Positions 5,396-5,707 of a DNA stretch of 5,707 nucleotides are shown here, in pieces. Both the position numbers and the translations under genes were made by a program. The notes under the pieces are model-generated. The model saw only the letters and a list, made by a program, of their open reading frames with translations, searched no databases and had not been told where the DNA came from. Each line of letters opens with the position of its first letter. The stretch's first letter is position 1. The DNA comes from CAZXCQ01 sp964639275 (GTDB lineage Bacteria > Desulfobacterota > DSM-4660 > Desulfatiglandales > Desulfatiglandaceae): NCBI GenBank assembly GCA_964639275.1, contig CAZXCQ010000344.1, positions 1-5,707 of the forward strand, read 5' to 3'.

Positions 5396-5402
5396 CCTCC
5401 TT
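5396..5402 (-). promoter_or_regulatory. Shine-Dalgarno site that fixes the GcvH-like start
   Basis: On the minus strand AAGGAGG ends 7 nt before the ATG at 5388. This rules in favour of the 140-residue product rather than the 167-residue extension starting at 5469, whose extra Gly- and Arg-rich residues do not belong to the family. Confidence 0.85.
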
Positions 5403-5477
5403 TTTTGATTTGGTGGGCGCGGCGGGGTGCCGGTCCCTGCGAATTGCCAATCCCGGTCCCGCCCTTCATGATTCAAA

Positions 5478-5598
5478 GTTCGGTGTTCCGGATCAATTTA
5501 ACTTTCTTCAAAATTGGCACTTGGAGAGGGGTATGGGGGTTCCGGAATCCCCATACCCCGGGGTTCAAAAGGGTAAAGTGTTACGGTGTTCGATATTC
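5478..5598. repeat. Degenerate CGGTGTTC repeats flanking the palindrome
   Basis: CGGTGTTC occurs at 5481-5488 and again at 5584-5591, each preceded by GTT (with one extra A in the second copy). GTTCCGGA at 5485-5492 recurs in the palindrome centre at 5539-5546. Read on the minus strand, these give GAACACCG-type words in the style of low-complexity intergenic repeats. A decayed repeat family is possible. Confidence 0.4.
5528..5559. repeat. 32-bp near-perfect palindrome
   Basis: Arms GGGGTATGGGG (5528-5538) and CCCCATACCCC (5549-5559) are perfect inverted copies. The centre TTCCGGAA (5540-5547) is itself a palindrome, and only the pair 5539/5548 (G opposite T) breaks full symmetry. That pair can wobble in a plus-strand RNA but is a C-A mismatch in a minus-strand RNA. 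No T-run follows, so it is not a normal terminator. It could be a dyad operator upstream of the sulfur operon or a REP-like dispersed element. Confidence 0.75.
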
Positions 5599-5660
5599 TG
5601 CGGTTCGCGTCCCTTTTATTTGGCCTCTTCGTAACATCTCAAAGAACAGGGGAAAGGTGT

Positions 5661-5692
5661 GGCATGGGGGTCTTTTTTTTCTTCCACATGCC
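5661..5692. repeat. Stem-loop with a T8-containing loop near the right edge
   Basis: GGCATGGGG (5661-5669) pairs with CCACATGCC (5684-5692) at eight of nine positions. The run of eight T (5673-5680) lies in the loop rather than after the stem, so this is not a standard intrinsic terminator. It may belong to a feature cut by the window end. Confidence 0.35.
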
Positions 5693-5707
5693 TCTAATAG
5701 GGGGCCC

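Larger units (their letters stand above)
5389..5707. other. Gene-free upstream region of the sulfur-relay operon
   Basis: No coding region supported by a family match or a ribosome site is visible on either strand over these 319 bp. Longer open frames here are extensions or shadows of the GcvH-like gene. The region holds a 32-bp palindrome, degenerate repeats beside it and a hairpin with a T8 loop near the right edge. The promoter of the minus-strand operon should be here, but no good -35/-10 pair or sigma-54 site was found. Confidence 0.55.

Noticed and set aside
5506..5530. Sigma-54-like TTGGCACTTGG word
   Set aside because: The required GC element is missing at the correct spacing after TGGCAC, and the word points away from the minus-strand operon.
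5535..5552. tRNA T-arm-like GGGGGTTCC...CCCC
   Set aside because: The loop has nine rather than seven bases, and no anticodon arm or acceptor stem can be found nearby; it is part of the 32-bp palindrome.
4942..5634. Long plus-strand open frame (230 codons) opposite the GcvH-like gene
   Set aside because: It lies antisense to a protein with clear family motifs and shows no family features or ribosome site of its own.
1..5707. CRISPR array, insertion sequence or integrase remnants
   Set aside because: No regularly spaced repeats, no transposase or integrase motifs and no terminal inverted repeats were seen on either strand.

Overview
The window suggests an anaerobic bacterium with c-type cytochromes and sulfur metabolism, most likely from the former Deltaproteobacteria (Desulfobacterota) or a relative. 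This is inferred from a c3-type tetraheme cytochrome, a DsrEFH sulfur-transfer set, a GcvH-like lipoyl carrier and a GC-rich coding style. No rRNA or other taxonomic marker is present, so the lineage is not proven.

The window holds two convergent gene blocks. The left block (about 105-3179, + strand) has four tightly spaced genes: threonine ammonia-lyase with one C-terminal ACT domain, a PAP2-type membrane phosphatase, a stand-alone cyclic-nucleotide-binding-fold protein, and a TrmO/TsaA-family tRNA t6A37 methyltransferase. The gaps are 32, 14 and 5 bp, and good Shine-Dalgarno sites precede genes 2-4, so this looks like one operon. The functions do not form an obvious pathway. An AT-rich leader (1-104) carries a plausible promoter, a 10-bp palindrome and a 9-bp direct repeat.

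The right block (about 5388 down to 3250, - strand) reads, in transcription order, GcvH-like lipoyl protein, DsrE/TusD, DsrF/TusC, DsrH/TusB, and, after a 228-bp gap, the tetraheme cytochrome c3-like protein. DsrEFH form a hexameric sulfur-transfer complex in sulfur oxidisers and TusBCD relays sulfur for tRNA thiolation in E. coli. A lipoyl carrier directly upstream, with no other glycine-cleavage gene in view, resembles the logic of the sHdr/LbpA sulfur-oxidation system. The best candidate for something new here is therefore a sulfane-sulfur relay that joins DsrEFH to a lipoyl-protein arm.

Between the blocks (3180-3249) lies a bulged inverted repeat without a U-tract. The region upstream of the right block (5389-5707) has no gene. 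It holds a 32-bp near-perfect palindrome flanked by degenerate repeats, and a hairpin with a T8 loop near the edge.
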